NCBI GenBank assembly: GCA_964629825.1
Contig: CAZVUW010000017.1
Span: forward strand, 1-40,982
Reading direction: 5' to 3'
Length of the DNA: 40,982 bases
DNA from: CAZVUW01 sp964629825
Lineage (GTDB): Bacteria > Actinomycetota > Nitriliruptoria > Euzebyales > Egibacteraceae
Shown: piece by piece, positions 8,445-18,466 of the stretch
How positions within the stretch are numbered: position 1 is the first letter of the stretch
Layout of the letters: the number at the start of each line of letters is the position of its first letter
Program-made: the position numbers and the translations under genes
Notes under the pieces: generated by a model
Seen by the model: the letters and a program-made list of their open reading frames with translations, nothing else
What the model was told of the DNA's origin: nothing
Databases searched by the model: none

Positions 8445-10430
8445 TCAGAGCAGCGCCTGCGCAGCGTCCGCGACGGCCTCGGGCGTGAAGCCGAAGTGGG
8501 CGAAGGCGTCCTCGGCCGGGGCCGACACCCCGAAGCGGTCGAGGCTCACGTGCGCGTCGGCCCAGCGCGTCCAGCCGAAGCTCGTGGCCGCCTCCACGGA
8601 CAGGGTTGGCACGTCTGGCGGCAGGAGCGCCTCCTGCTCGGCCTCGGGCCGCTGCTCGAACAGCTCCCAGCACGGCATAGACACGACCCGGGCGCGCACC
8701 TCTCGATCGGCCAGCACCTCGGAAGCTGCTACCGCAAGCGACACCTCGCTGCCCGTGGCGACCAGCACCACGTCCGGTGCGTCCTCCTGGACGACCGCGT
8801 AGGCGCCGGCTGCGACGGCCTCGGGCGCCGTGCCCTCGAGGACCGGCAGGCCCTGGCGGGTGAGGGCGAGCAGGGTGGGCCCGTCCGTGCGCCGCAGCGC
8901 GTGCGCCCACGCGCCGACCGTCTCGCGCGCGTCCGCGGGCCGCATCACGTGCAGGTTTGGGATCGCGCGCAGCGCCGCCAGGTGCTCGACCGGCTGGTGG
9001 GTCGGCCCGTCCTCGCCCAGCCCGATCGAGTCGTGGGTCATGACGTAGATGATCGGCAGCCCCATGAGGCAGGCCAGGCGCAGCGAGGGGCGCAGGTAGT
9101 CGCTGAAGATCAGGAACGTGCCGCCGAACGGCCGGATGCCGCCGTGCAGGTAGAGACCGTTCATGACGGCCCCCATGGCGTGCTCGCGGACGCCGTAGTG
9201 GATGTTGCGCCCGTCGTAGCGGCCGGGGCCGATGTCGCCGCCGTCCTTGATGGCCGTGTTGTTCGAGGCGGCGAGGTCTGCGGAGCCGCCGATCAGCTCG
9301 GGCAGCTTCCCGGCGACGGCGTTGATCACAACGCCGGACGACTTGCGGGTGGCCTCCTTGACGCCGGTCTCGTAGCTGGGGAGCGCGTCCTCCCAGCCGT
9401 CGGGCAGGCGCCCCTCCAGCACGCGCTCAAGCTCGGCGGCCAGATCCGGGTGTGCCGCGCGGTAGGCGGCCAGGCGCTGCTCCCACTCCCGCTGAGCGGC
9501 GGCGCCGCGCTCGCGCAGGTCTGCGTGGGTGCGGACCTCGTCCGGGACGTGGAAGGCCTCCGAGGTCCAGCCCATGACCTCCTTGGCGGCCGCCACCTCG
9601 TCGATGCCGAGCGGCGAGCCGTGCGCCGCGGCGGTGTTCTGGGCGTTGGGGGCGGGGTAGCCGATGATGCTCGGCAGCTTCACGAGCGTCGGCCGCCCGT
9701 CCGAGCGTGCGGCCTCGGCGACGACCGAGTCGAGCTCCTCCAGGTTGTTGGCGTCCTGGACGCCCAGCACGCGCCAGCCGTAGGCCTCGTACCGCGCGCC
9801 GACGTCCTCGCCGGTGAACGACAGCTCGGTGGTCCCGTCGATGGTGATGCCGTTGTCGTCGTAGAAGACGACCAGCTTGCCCAGGCGCAGATGGCCCGCC
9901 AGGCTCGAGGCCTCGGCGGCCACGCCCTCCATCAGGTCGCCGTCCGAGGCGATCACCCACGTGCGGTGGTCGATGATCTCGTGCCCCTCGCGATTGAAGC
10001 GCTCGGCCAGGATGCGCTCCGCCAGGGCCATGCCGACGGCGTTGCCGACGCCCTGACCCAGGGGGCCGGTGGTCGTCTCGACTCCGGGGGTCACGAAGTT
10101 CTCCGGGTGGCCCGGCGTGCGGGACCCCAGCTGGCGGAAGCTGCGCAGGTCGTCCAGCGACAGGTCGTAGCCGGTCAGGTGCAACAGCGCGTACAGCAGC
10201 ATCGACGCATGGCCGCAGGACAGCACGAAGCGGTCACGGTTCGGCCAGCGCGGGTCGGCCGGGTTGTGGATCATGTGGCGGGACCACAGGACGTGCGCGA
10301 GGGGCGCCAGCCCCATCGGCGTGCCCGGATGCCCGGAGCTCGCCTGCTCGACCGCGTCCATGGCGAGCGCCCGGATCGTGTTCACCGTGAGCTGGTCCAG
10401 GTCCAGGTCCAGGCCTTTCACAGAGCTCAC
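8445..10430 (-). CDS. tkt: Transketolase
   Basis: A 661-residue thiamine-diphosphate enzyme that moves two-carbon units between sugar phosphates. Motifs in order: SSGHPGTPMGLAP, the ThDP/metal motif ASDGDLMEG, the pyrimidine-domain stretch YGVREHAMGAVMNG, and the DSIGLGEDGPTHQPVEHL active-site segment. The GTG start at 10428-10430 (reading VSSVKGLDLD) has AAGGAGA just upstream. The frame is open for 144 more codons, but that stretch overlaps the divergent ctaA gene and matches nothing. It is followed by tal. Together they form a non-oxidative pentose phosphate unit divergent from the haem A genes. Confidence 0.96.
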   Translation of the reverse strand: MSSVKGLDLDLDQLTVNTIRALAMDAVEQASSGHPGTPMGLAPLAHVLWSRHMIHNPADPRWPNRDRFVLSCGHASMLLYALLHLTGYDLSLDDLRSFRQLGSRTPGHPENFVTPGVETTTGPLGQGVGNAVGMALAERILAERFNREGHEIIDHRTWVIASDGDLMEGVAAEASSLAGHLRLGKLVVFYDDNGITIDGTTELSFTGEDVGARYEAYGWRVLGVQDANNLEELDSVVAEAARSDGRPTLVKLPSIIGYPAPNAQNTAAAHGSPLGIDEVAAAKEVMGWTSEAFHVPDEVRTHADLRERGAAAQREWEQRLAAYRAAHPDLAAELERVLEGRLPDGWEDALPSYETGVKEATRKSSGVVINAVAGKLPELIGGSADLAASNNTAIKDGGDIGPGRYDGRNIHYGVREHAMGAVMNGLYLHGGIRPFGGTFLIFSDYLRPSLRLACLMGLPIIYVMTHDSIGLGEDGPTHQPVEHLAALRAIPNLHVMRPADARETVGAWAHALRRTDGPTLLALTRQGLPVLEGTAPEAVAAGAYAVVQEDAPDVVLVATGSEVSLAVAASEVLADREVRARVVSMPCWELFEQRPEAEQEALLPPDVPTLSVEAATSFGWTRWADAHVSLDRFGVSAPAEDAFAHFGFTPEAVADAAQALL

Positions 10431-10661
10431 GTGTTCTCCTTGCTGACAGCGGTCGGACAGCAGACGAAAGGGCGCGCGGGGTGGCTGCCGCGCGCGCTGA
10501 GGATGCCCCACCCGTCGCCGCTGGCGCAATCGCAACGGGCGGGGAATGGGGGTTCTTAGGTCCTCGACGTGCGGCACTACACTGTCTGGGCGCCCGGCTC
10601 GGCCAGCAGAGCGGCGGGCGCGTCGCGCCGTGCCGTCGTCGAGGAAAGCCAGAGGGACGTC
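10431..10661. promoter_or_regulatory. Divergent tkt / ctaA intergenic region
   Basis: This stretch separates two divergent operons and must hold promoters for both. A GC-rich hairpin is visible, GCGCGCGG (10472-10479) against CCGCGCGC (10488-10495), inside the tkt leader. TACACT at 10578-10583 could be a -10 element for ctaA, but no good -35 accompanies it. If it is real, ctaA must start at the TTG at 10662 rather than at the GTG at 10569. Confidence 0.35.
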
Positions 10662-11662
10662 TTGGAGCCCCCAGCAAGCCGCACTCGTCTTGCGCCCTTC
10701 CAGCGTCTGGCAGCGGTCACGCTCGCCAGCAGCCTTGTGCTCGTGGCGGTCGGCGGGGCGGTGCGCGCCACCGACTCGGGCCTCGCCTGCCCGACCTGGC
10801 CCGGCTGCTTCAGCGCCGGAGACTTCGTCCCCGCCTTCCAGCTGAACGTCTGGCTGGAGCACTCACACCGCCTCATCGCGGGTGTGGTTGGGCTCGAGAT
10901 CGCGGCGCTGCTGGTGTGGGCGCTGGCGCGCTACCGGCGCCCCCGCATCCTGGTCCCCACGGTGATCGCCGCGGTCGCCGTCAACGTCCAGGCGCTGCTC
11001 GGCGCTCTGGTCGTCTGGCACCTGCTGCGGGCCGAGCTCGTCACCGCGCACCTCGGCATGGCGATGCTGATCGTGGCCTGCCTGGCCTACCTCGTCATGC
11101 AGGCCGACCCGCGCACAGCGCAGGCGGCCGAGACCGGCGTCGTGCGTGACCGCCGCTTCCTGCGTCTGGCCGCGGTCGTGGCCGCCCTCTGCTACGCGCA
11201 GATCCTGGTCGGCGGGCACGTGACCGGCATCAGCGCCGGCCTGGTCTGGACCGACTTCCCGCTGACGGGCGGCCAGATCCTCCCGCCGGTGACCACCGAG
11301 CGCGAGCTGTTCCACCTCGGGCACCGGATGCTCGCCTACCTCCTCACCGCCGGCGTGATCACGCTCGGCGTCGCGGCCGTGCGCCGCCACCGGGTCCTCG
11401 CCGCCGCGGAGCAGGTCGACTCCTCCCAGCGCTGGCTGCTGCGCCTGCCGGTCGCCGCCGTCGTGCTCGTCCTAATCCAGGTCGCCCTCGGCGTCGGAAA
11501 CCTCGTCACGCGGACCTCCGCAGGGACCGTGATACCGCACCTGGCGGTCGCGAGCTGGCTGTGGACGGTGCTGGTGTTCACGGTGTTGATCGCGCGGCGC
11601 GGGTCCGCCGTGCCGGCCACGCAGCCAGAGGCGGTCGAGGCCGCCCGCGCCGAGGTGGTCGG

Positions 11663-11666
<4 letters not shown>
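10662..11666 (+). CDS. ctaA: Haem A synthase (CtaA/COX15)
   Basis: An integral membrane oxygenase that converts haem O to haem A for aa3-type cytochrome oxidases. About eight hydrophobic segments are present, with the conserved histidines visible in EHSHRLIAG, TAHLGMA, FHLGHRMLA and IPHLAVA. The extracytoplasmic cysteine pair is in GLACPTWPGC after the first helix, as in CtaA of Gram-positive bacteria. I chose TTG at 10662 (334 aa) because AGAGGG precedes it and it gives a normal short N-terminus. An in-frame GTG at 10569 would add 31 residues without family match and has no good ribosome-binding site. The TGA overlaps the GTG of ctaB. Confidence 0.92.
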
Positions 11667-12572
<906 letters not shown>

Positions 12573-12574
<2 letters not shown>

Positions 12575-12594
12575 TCACCCCCGCTCGGGGGATC
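12573..12594 (+). terminator. Terminator hairpin at the ctaB stop
   Basis: CCCCCG (12578-12583) pairs with CGGGGG (12586-12591), flanked by GAT/ATC pairing with one bulge, so the hairpin begins within the stop codon. There is no U-rich tail, which is common in high-GC actinobacteria. Confidence 0.6.
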
Positions 12595-12653
12595 CCTGCG
12601 CATGCTGTGCAGGAAAAGATCCTTCCCCTTGCCCTTTCGGTCGGGTACAACCT

Positions 12654-12738
12654 GCCCGGGTGCTTGCACCCAGGGCGTGCGGCCGCTTGGGGTTTCTGAC
12701 CTTTATGCGGGGGGTCAGCGCGCCCTGTAACGGCGCGC
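12654..12738 (+). promoter_or_regulatory. Candidate structured leader upstream of the secreted propeller gene
   Basis: Three hairpins follow one another in the 204-bp gap before the gene at 12779. GCCCGGGTGC pairs with GCACCCAGGGC (12654-12676, one bulged A, TT centre). CTGACC (12696-12701) pairs with GGTCAG (12713-12718). GCGCGCC (12718-12724) pairs with GGCGCGC (12732-12738). The second and third share base 12718, so they abut or compete. I could not match this to a riboswitch class I know. The first hairpin could instead be a second terminator for ctaB. Confidence 0.4.
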
Positions 12739-12778
12739 CTGTGATCGTGCGCCCCCCTCATATGAAATCGGAGGAAGG

Positions 12779-14620
12779 ATGCTTCGCATTCGTTCTTTGC
12801 TCACCGCGGTGCTGATGGTCGCGCTGATCGTGCCCGTGGGCGCGCTGCCGGCCGCGGCGCAGGAGCCCATCGACCCGGCGGCGGTTACCTTCGCCACCGC
12901 CCGGGCGGAAGTTGACGAGGTCATCGCGGCGGGTGGCATCAACGACGGCCTTGCGGCCAAGCTCCACCACGCACTCGACCAGGCCGAGGCCTGGATGCCC
13001 CTCTACAACAAGCGCGGTCCCGCCATGAGCCACCTGGCCCGCGCCATCCACCTGCTCGAGTGGCAGGTGGGTGTGATCGAGGGCAAGAACAAGCCGAACC
13101 AGGGCGACCCGGCGGCGCTGCGCTACCTGACCGACTTCTTCAAGGAGCTCGAGCGGGCCTACACCATCCCGACCGGTCCGTCCAAGAACATCGAGTTCAT
13201 CCGGAATCTCCGGGGCCTGAACGGGATCACGTCCATCAACATGGTCTATTACGACGACCGTGATGTCCTGATCGCGGTCGGTCGGTTCGGTCTGCGGACC
13301 TTCGACATGACCAACCCCGAGTCGCCCGAGGCGCTGGACCACCTGACCAGCGAGGAGCTGCGGCTGCCGGGCATCGACACCTCCGGCACCTTCTGGCAGA
13401 GCGAGTCCACCAACGTGGACCAGAACCGCAAGCTGGTGTTCCTGTCCCGTGACCCGCGCGCCTACGGCGGCAACCAGGACAACCCGAACCACAAGAGCGG
13501 CGTCTACATCATCGACGCGGCCGACCCGACCGACCTCAAGCTCGTCAAGTGGCACGAGATCCCGGCCGGTCACACCAGCACCTGCATCAACGACTGCCAG
13601 TTCCTGTGGACCGGTGGCCCGGCGCGCCGCGCCGACATGCCGGCGGACTGGGGCGGGCGCCCGATCTACGTGACGGACATCCGTGACCCGCAGAACCCGT
13701 ACACCTACCCCGACCCGATCGACATCGGCCGCAACCAGGGCATCACCGACTACGCCCACGACGTGCAGGTCGACAACATGGGGATCGCGTGGGTGAGCGG
13801 CCGCGGCGCCGTCCGCGGCTACTGGACCCAGGGCATGCACTGGGACCCGGTGCGCCAGGAGAACCGCATGGCGAGCGCCTGGGACCCGGTCCCGTACGCC
13901 GGTGGCGGCGGGCCGCAGGTCTGGAGCAACACCGGCCCCGCGGTCATGCACAACAGCGAGCGCCCGGTCGGCGACCGCCCGGCCGAGCCGGTCAACCAGC
14001 GTGACTCCGAGCGCACGGTCGTCCCGTACGCCGAGGACGGCTCCGACTACGAGAAGTACGGCTTCGAGCCTGGCCAGCTGCTCTACACCACGCACGAGGA
14101 CTTCAACGGCTCGTGCGCGCAGCGCGGTCGCTTCTACATCGTCGACCTCGCCGGCAGCTACAACGGCGAGTCGTGGCGCGCCACGCAGGACAACCCGTTC
14201 CGCCTGAACGTCGTGTCGTCCTGGCACCCGTTCGAGCAGGAGGGCTACGTCTCCGGCACCAACGACTGCTCGGGCCACTACTTCCGCATGGATGACGGCC
14301 TCGTCTACATGTCCTGGTACGGCCAGGGGACGCGCGTCCTTGACGTCCGCAACCCCTACGAGCCGACCCAGGTCGCCTACTTCCGCCCGCAGGGCACAAG
14401 CAGCTACACGACCATGACCTACAAGGGTCTGCTGATCGTGGCCGACTCCGGTCGCGGCATCGACATCCTCCGCCTCGACGACGACGCCTACAGCGTCGCC
14501 GAGCGCGGCGAGGACGTCATCGCCCCGACCATCACCCAGGCCGAGCTCGCCGCTCAGACGATCGAGTACGTGCCTGACCCGGTCCTCGGCTGGCTCTGCC
14601 GCATCCCGGCCGACGCCTAG
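12779..14620 (+). CDS. Secreted LVIVD-like beta-propeller protein with N-terminal helical domain
   Basis: A 613-residue exported protein. Residues 1-27 form a signal peptide with a basic start, a hydrophobic core and the cleavage site LPAAAQ. Residues about 35-125 are helical and hydrophilic, containing GGINDGLAAKLHHALDQAE and AMSHLARAIHLLEWQV; this resembles the FIMAH-type helical module attached to secreted proteins, though I am unsure. From about residue 140 come propeller-like repeats, with VLIAVGRFGLRTFDMTN, KSGVYIIDAADP and GTRVLDVRNPYEPTQVAYF, the pattern of LVIVD repeats. Several cysteines (STCINDC, NGSCAQR, TNDCSGH) suggest disulphides. GGAGGAAGG directly precedes ATG at 12779. No catalytic motif is recognised; binding or adhesion outside the cell is the safest reading. 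It appears to be a single-gene unit with its own leader and terminator. Confidence 0.85.
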   Translation: MLRIRSLLTAVLMVALIVPVGALPAAAQEPIDPAAVTFATARAEVDEVIAAGGINDGLAAKLHHALDQAEAWMPLYNKRGPAMSHLARAIHLLEWQVGVIEGKNKPNQGDPAALRYLTDFFKELERAYTIPTGPSKNIEFIRNLRGLNGITSINMVYYDDRDVLIAVGRFGLRTFDMTNPESPEALDHLTSEELRLPGIDTSGTFWQSESTNVDQNRKLVFLSRDPRAYGGNQDNPNHKSGVYIIDAADPTDLKLVKWHEIPAGHTSTCINDCQFLWTGGPARRADMPADWGGRPIYVTDIRDPQNPYTYPDPIDIGRNQGITDYAHDVQVDNMGIAWVSGRGAVRGYWTQGMHWDPVRQENRMASAWDPVPYAGGGGPQVWSNTGPAVMHNSERPVGDRPAEPVNQRDSERTVVPYAEDGSDYEKYGFEPGQLLYTTHEDFNGSCAQRGRFYIVDLAGSYNGESWRATQDNPFRLNVVSSWHPFEQEGYVSGTNDCSGHYFRMDDGLVYMSWYGQGTRVLDVRNPYEPTQVAYFRPQGTSSYTTMTYKGLLIVADSGRGIDILRLDDDAYSVAERGEDVIAPTITQAELAAQTIEYVPDPVLGWLCRIPADA

Positions 14621-14641
14621 TCGACACCTGAACCACGGCAG

Positions 14642-14671
14642 GGGCCGCGCCACCTTTCAGGGGCGCGGCCC
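14642..14671. terminator. Bidirectional terminator between converging genes
   Basis: GGGCCGCGCC (14642-14651) pairs perfectly with GGCGCGGCCC (14662-14671) across a ten-base loop. It is followed by a pyrimidine-rich stretch and sits between the propeller gene (plus) and the haemoglobin gene (minus), so it can serve both. Confidence 0.75.
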
Positions 14672-14695
14672 TCGCCTTTCCTGCGGGAGCGGGCG

Positions 14696-15112
14696 CTAGA
14701 AGGGCGGCTCGTTGCGCAGCGAGTCGGCCGCCCTGGTGAGGTAGGACCACAGCTCGTCGGCGTGCTCGGGCTCCAGCCCGACCGCGTCCAGCGCACGGCG
14801 CATGTTGGCGAGCCAGGCATCGCGCTCCGCTATCCCGATGGGGAATGGGGCGTGGCGCATCCGCAGCCGCGGGTGGCCGCGCGTCTCGCTGTAGGTCCGG
14901 GGGCCGCCCCAGTACTGCATCAGGAACAGCGCCAGACGGTCTTCCGCGCCCTCGAGGTCGTCCTCCGGGTAGAGGGGGAGGAGCACCGGGTCCTCGCGCA
15001 CGCCCTGATAGAAGACGGCCACGAGCCGTCGGAAGGTCGCCTCGCCGCCGACCTGCTCGTAGAACGTCGTAGCCGGAACGCCCTCACCAGCGGGCTGCAC
15101 GTTCGCCTCCAT
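14696..15112 (-). CDS. glbO: Group II truncated haemoglobin
   Basis: A 138-residue 2-over-2 globin of group II (trHbO), a cytoplasmic haem protein that binds O2 and related ligands. Visible are TTFYEQVGGEATFRRLV at the N-terminal helix, FYQGVREDPVLLPLYP, the QYWGGPRTY motif, the proximal histidine in RMRHAPFPI and the G-helix tryptophan in ERDAWLANM that marks group II. The first 14 residues are an extra leader. It begins 9 bp after the stop of the ABC permease gene on the same strand and is probably the last gene of that operon; why an exporter and a globin would share a transcript is not clear. The ATG at 15110-15112 has only a weak ribosome-binding site. Confidence 0.93.
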   Translation of the reverse strand: MEANVQPAGEGVPATTFYEQVGGEATFRRLVAVFYQGVREDPVLLPLYPEDDLEGAEDRLALFLMQYWGGPRTYSETRGHPRLRMRHAPFPIGIAERDAWLANMRRALDAVGLEPEHADELWSYLTRAADSLRNEPPF

Positions 15113-15121
15113 GTCGACTGC

Positions 15122-15900
15122 TCACTCCCAACGGAACGTCTTGGCTGCCAGCGCGCACGCCCCGACCGCCCAGGCGGCCAGCAGCGCGAACGCCGAGGCC
15201 TCCAGGGTCGCGCCCGAGAGGGCCGCTCGCAGCAGCCGGGCCAGAGCCGTTGATGGCAGCAGCCCCAGCACGGAACCAAGCCCGGCTGGCAGCGCATCGA
15301 GCGGGAACATCAGCCCGCTTGCAAGCAGCAGGACGATGAACAGCGCATTGGTCAGGGCCAGGGTCGCGGTCGCCCGCAGCGACCCGGCCATGGCAAGCCC
15401 CAGGCCCGCGTAGGCGGCGGTGCCGAGCACCAGCCCGGTGATCACGGTCAGCCACCCGGCCGGCCCGGACGACGCGGGCTGATCCACGGGCCAGCCCAGC
15501 AGCAGCGCGACCGCCACCAGCACCAGCACCTGCAGCACCTGGATCGCCAGCACCGCCAGGATCTTCGCGGCGACCAGCTCCACGCGGGTGAGGGGAGTGG
15601 CCCCCAGCCGCTTCAGGACCAGGTAGGAGCGCTCGAAGCCGGTCGAGATGCCGAGCGACACCATGGCCGATCCCATCAGCGCGGTGACCAGCATCCCGGG
15701 GAGCAGGAAGTCGACCGCCGGCGCGCCGAAGTCGATCACCGGAACGGTCGAGAAGAAGGCCAGAAGGCCGACCGGGATCCCGATCGTGACCAGGAGGTTC
15801 TCGCCGTTGCGCAGGAGCAGGCGCAGCTCGGCGCCGAGCTGAGCGGACAGCCGCTGCTGCCAGGGCGCCGCCGCGCTCGCGCCGGACATCGACGCGGTGG

Positions 15901-15904
<4 letters not shown>
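15122..15904 (-). CDS. ABC-2 type transporter permease
   Basis: A 260-residue membrane protein with about six hydrophobic helices, of the ABC-2 type found in drug and daunorubicin-type exporters. After a short cytoplasmic start come a large loop and GMLVTALMGSAMVSLGIS, then FERSYLVLKRLGATPLTRVELVAAK, the coupling-helix region typical of the family, and the late LLASGLMFPLDALPAGL segment. Its ATG (15902-15904) overlaps the TGA of the ATPase gene as ATGA, so subunits are made together. One permease and one ATPase gene implies a homodimeric exporter. The substrate is unknown. Confidence 0.9.
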
Positions 15905-16806
<902 letters not shown>

Positions 16807-17025
16807 GGCTCTCCTTCTGGCGGGATGGCGTGGCGTCGCCCTGGGGCCGCATCGGAAAGCCGATGGGCCGCGACCCAGGATAGGGCCGCGATTCGGGGGG
16901 CGAACCGGCAGGCAGTAGGCTGCCACGGGCCCCGGGAGGGGCGCGGCCGCGGGACGGCCCCCTGACCGGAGCCGCATCAGCATCGACGTCGGACATCCGA
17001 TCTGCTCCGAGGAGCTGCTAAGACA
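16807..17025. other. Divergent intergenic region, ABC operon / fabG
   Basis: No gene is visible here. A hairpin lies in the leader of the ABC operon: GGCC plus CATCGG (16845-16855) pairs with CCGATG plus GGCC (16860-16869), with one bulged G and the loop AAAG. GAGGAG at 17009-17014 may be the ribosome-binding site for fabG, 11 bases from its ATG. I see no convincing promoter. Confidence 0.4.
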
Positions 17026-17754
17026 ATGGCCAGGACGGCATCTGCGTGGGCGCTCGTGACCGGCGCCTCCAAGGGCATCGGTGCGGCCACCGCCTGCGCG
17101 CTGGCGGCGGCCGGACGGCCTGTGCTCCTGCACTACGGGCGCGACCGCGACGGCGCCGAGGAGGTGGCCGCGCGCTGCGCCGCCCTGGGCGTCGAGGCCC
17201 GGACCGTGGGCGCTGACCTGACGGAGGGCGTCCAGCCGGTGCTCGCCGCGATGGAGGAGGTCGGCGGCGTCGGCGCGTTGGTGAACAACGCCGGCGTGAC
17301 CGCGGACGGCATCGCCATCTCGATGAGCGAGGAGGCGTTCGCGCTGCCGCTCCAGGTCAACCTCCAGGCGGCGTTCGCCATCACCAAGGCGGCGCTGCGC
17401 GGGATGCTGCGGGCGCGCTCGGGACGGATCGTCAACATCACCAGCGTGGTGGGGCTGCACGGCAACGCGGGCCAGGCCAACTACGCGGCCAGCAAGGCGG
17501 GGCTGGTGGGCCTCACCAAGGCGCTGGCGCGCGAGGTGGGCAAGCGCGGCATCACCGTCAACGCGGTGGCACCCGGCTTCATCGAGACCGCCATGACGGC
17601 CGAGCTCGACCCCGAGGCGCTGCTCGAGCGCATCCCCGCCGGCCGCCTGGGCCGCCCCCAGGAGGTGGCCGACGCGGTCGCGTTCCTGTGCTCGGACTCC
17701 GCCGGCTACATCAACGGCACTGTCCTCCAGGTCGACGGCGGTCTGTTCGCCTAG
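17026..17754 (+). CDS. fabG: 3-oxoacyl-ACP reductase-like short-chain dehydrogenase
   Basis: A 242-residue NAD(P)H-dependent short-chain dehydrogenase of the FabG type. The dinucleotide-binding motif TGASKGIG is at residues 13-20, followed by NNAGVTADG, the catalytic serine in NITSVVGLHGN, and the YAASK tyrosine-lysine pair. The PGFIETAMT loop and the closing YINGTVLQVDGG are characteristic of FabG. It reduces 3-oxoacyl-ACP in fatty-acid elongation, or a similar keto substrate. The next gene is a PlsC-like acyltransferase 12 bp downstream, which fits a lipid role. Actinobacteria carry many FabG paralogues, so whether this is the housekeeping copy is uncertain. Confidence 0.88.
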   Translation: MARTASAWALVTGASKGIGAATACALAAAGRPVLLHYGRDRDGAEEVAARCAALGVEARTVGADLTEGVQPVLAAMEEVGGVGALVNNAGVTADGIAISMSEEAFALPLQVNLQAAFAITKAALRGMLRARSGRIVNITSVVGLHGNAGQANYAASKAGLVGLTKALAREVGKRGITVNAVAPGFIETAMTAELDPEALLERIPAGRLGRPQEVADAVAFLCSDSAGYINGTVLQVDGGLFA

Positions 17755-17766
17755 CCCTCTCGCACC

Positions 17767-18435
17767 GTGCCCAACACCAGCCTTCGCGTCGCCCACGACG
17801 CTCTCAGCCCCTTCTTCCGGAGATGGTTCCGGATGAGGGTCGAGGGCGCCGACAACGTCCCCGGCGCCGGAGGGGTGCTGCTGGCGGCGAACCACCGCTC
17901 GTTCCTCGATCACTTCGCGCTCTCGTCGGCGTGTCGGCGGGCGCCCCGCTTCCTGGGGAAGGTCGAGCTGGCCGAGGGGCTGAGCGGACGCTTCAACGTG
18001 TTGATGGGCATGGTCCCGGTCGAACGCGGCCGGGCCGACATGGCCGCCCTGGCAGCGGTCGTCGAGCTGCTGCGCGCCGGCGAGATCGTCGGCGTGTTCC
18101 CGGAGGGCACCCGCTCGCAGACCGGTCGTCTCTACCGCTTCCGCAGCGGTCTGGGGCGCATCGCGGCCGAGGCCGCCTGCCCGGTGGTGCCCGTGGGGCT
18201 GATCGGGACGGCGGAGATCTGGCCGCGCGGGGGCCGTCTGCGCTGGCGGCCCCGTCCGGAGCCGGGCGCCCTCGCCGTCCGCTTCGGCGATGTCCTGGAC
18301 CCACCGTCTACGGATGCCCGCTCGCGCCGCGCCTTCACCGAGCTCTGCCGGCAGCGGGTCGCCGAGCTGTGCGGCCAGGAGCTGGACCCGGGCTACGCGC
18401 CGATCCCGTACCGACCGCGCCCCGCCGGCGACTAG
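17767..18435 (+). CDS. 1-acyl-sn-glycerol-3-phosphate acyltransferase (PlsC-like)
   Basis: A 222-residue acyltransferase that would acylate lysophosphatidate or a related acceptor at the membrane face. Visible signatures are the catalytic HX4D in NHRSFLDH, GMVPVERGRAD for acceptor binding, and VFPEGTRSQTGRLYRF. There is no clear transmembrane helix, as in many actinobacterial relatives. The GTG at 17767 has no ribosome-binding site, so translation may depend on coupling with the fabG gene ending 12 bp upstream. Exact acceptor unknown; members of the family also act in other lipid and glycolipid pathways. Confidence 0.88.
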   Translation: MPNTSLRVAHDALSPFFRRWFRMRVEGADNVPGAGGVLLAANHRSFLDHFALSSACRRAPRFLGKVELAEGLSGRFNVLMGMVPVERGRADMAALAAVVELLRAGEIVGVFPEGTRSQTGRLYRFRSGLGRIAAEAACPVVPVGLIGTAEIWPRGGRLRWRPRPEPGALAVRFGDVLDPPSTDARSRRAFTELCRQRVAELCGQELDPGYAPIPYRPRPAGD

Positions 18436-18466
18436 CATCGGCCGCTCACAGGGACGGGAGGCCTCC

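Noticed and set aside
8496..10559. A 687-codon plus-strand frame opposite transketolase
   Set aside because: Shadow of tkt; no domain, biased composition.
10431..10862. A 144-codon N-terminal extension of transketolase
   Set aside because: It overlaps ctaA, has no family match, and a good ribosome-binding site precedes the GTG at 10430.
12596..12778. A known riboswitch (cyclic di-AMP, cobalamin or TPP) before the secreted protein gene
   Set aside because: Hairpins are present but I could not find the conserved core bases of any of these classes.
12758..14653. A 631-codon minus-strand frame opposite the secreted propeller gene
   Set aside because: Shadow frame; the plus strand has signal peptide, ribosome-binding site and repeats.
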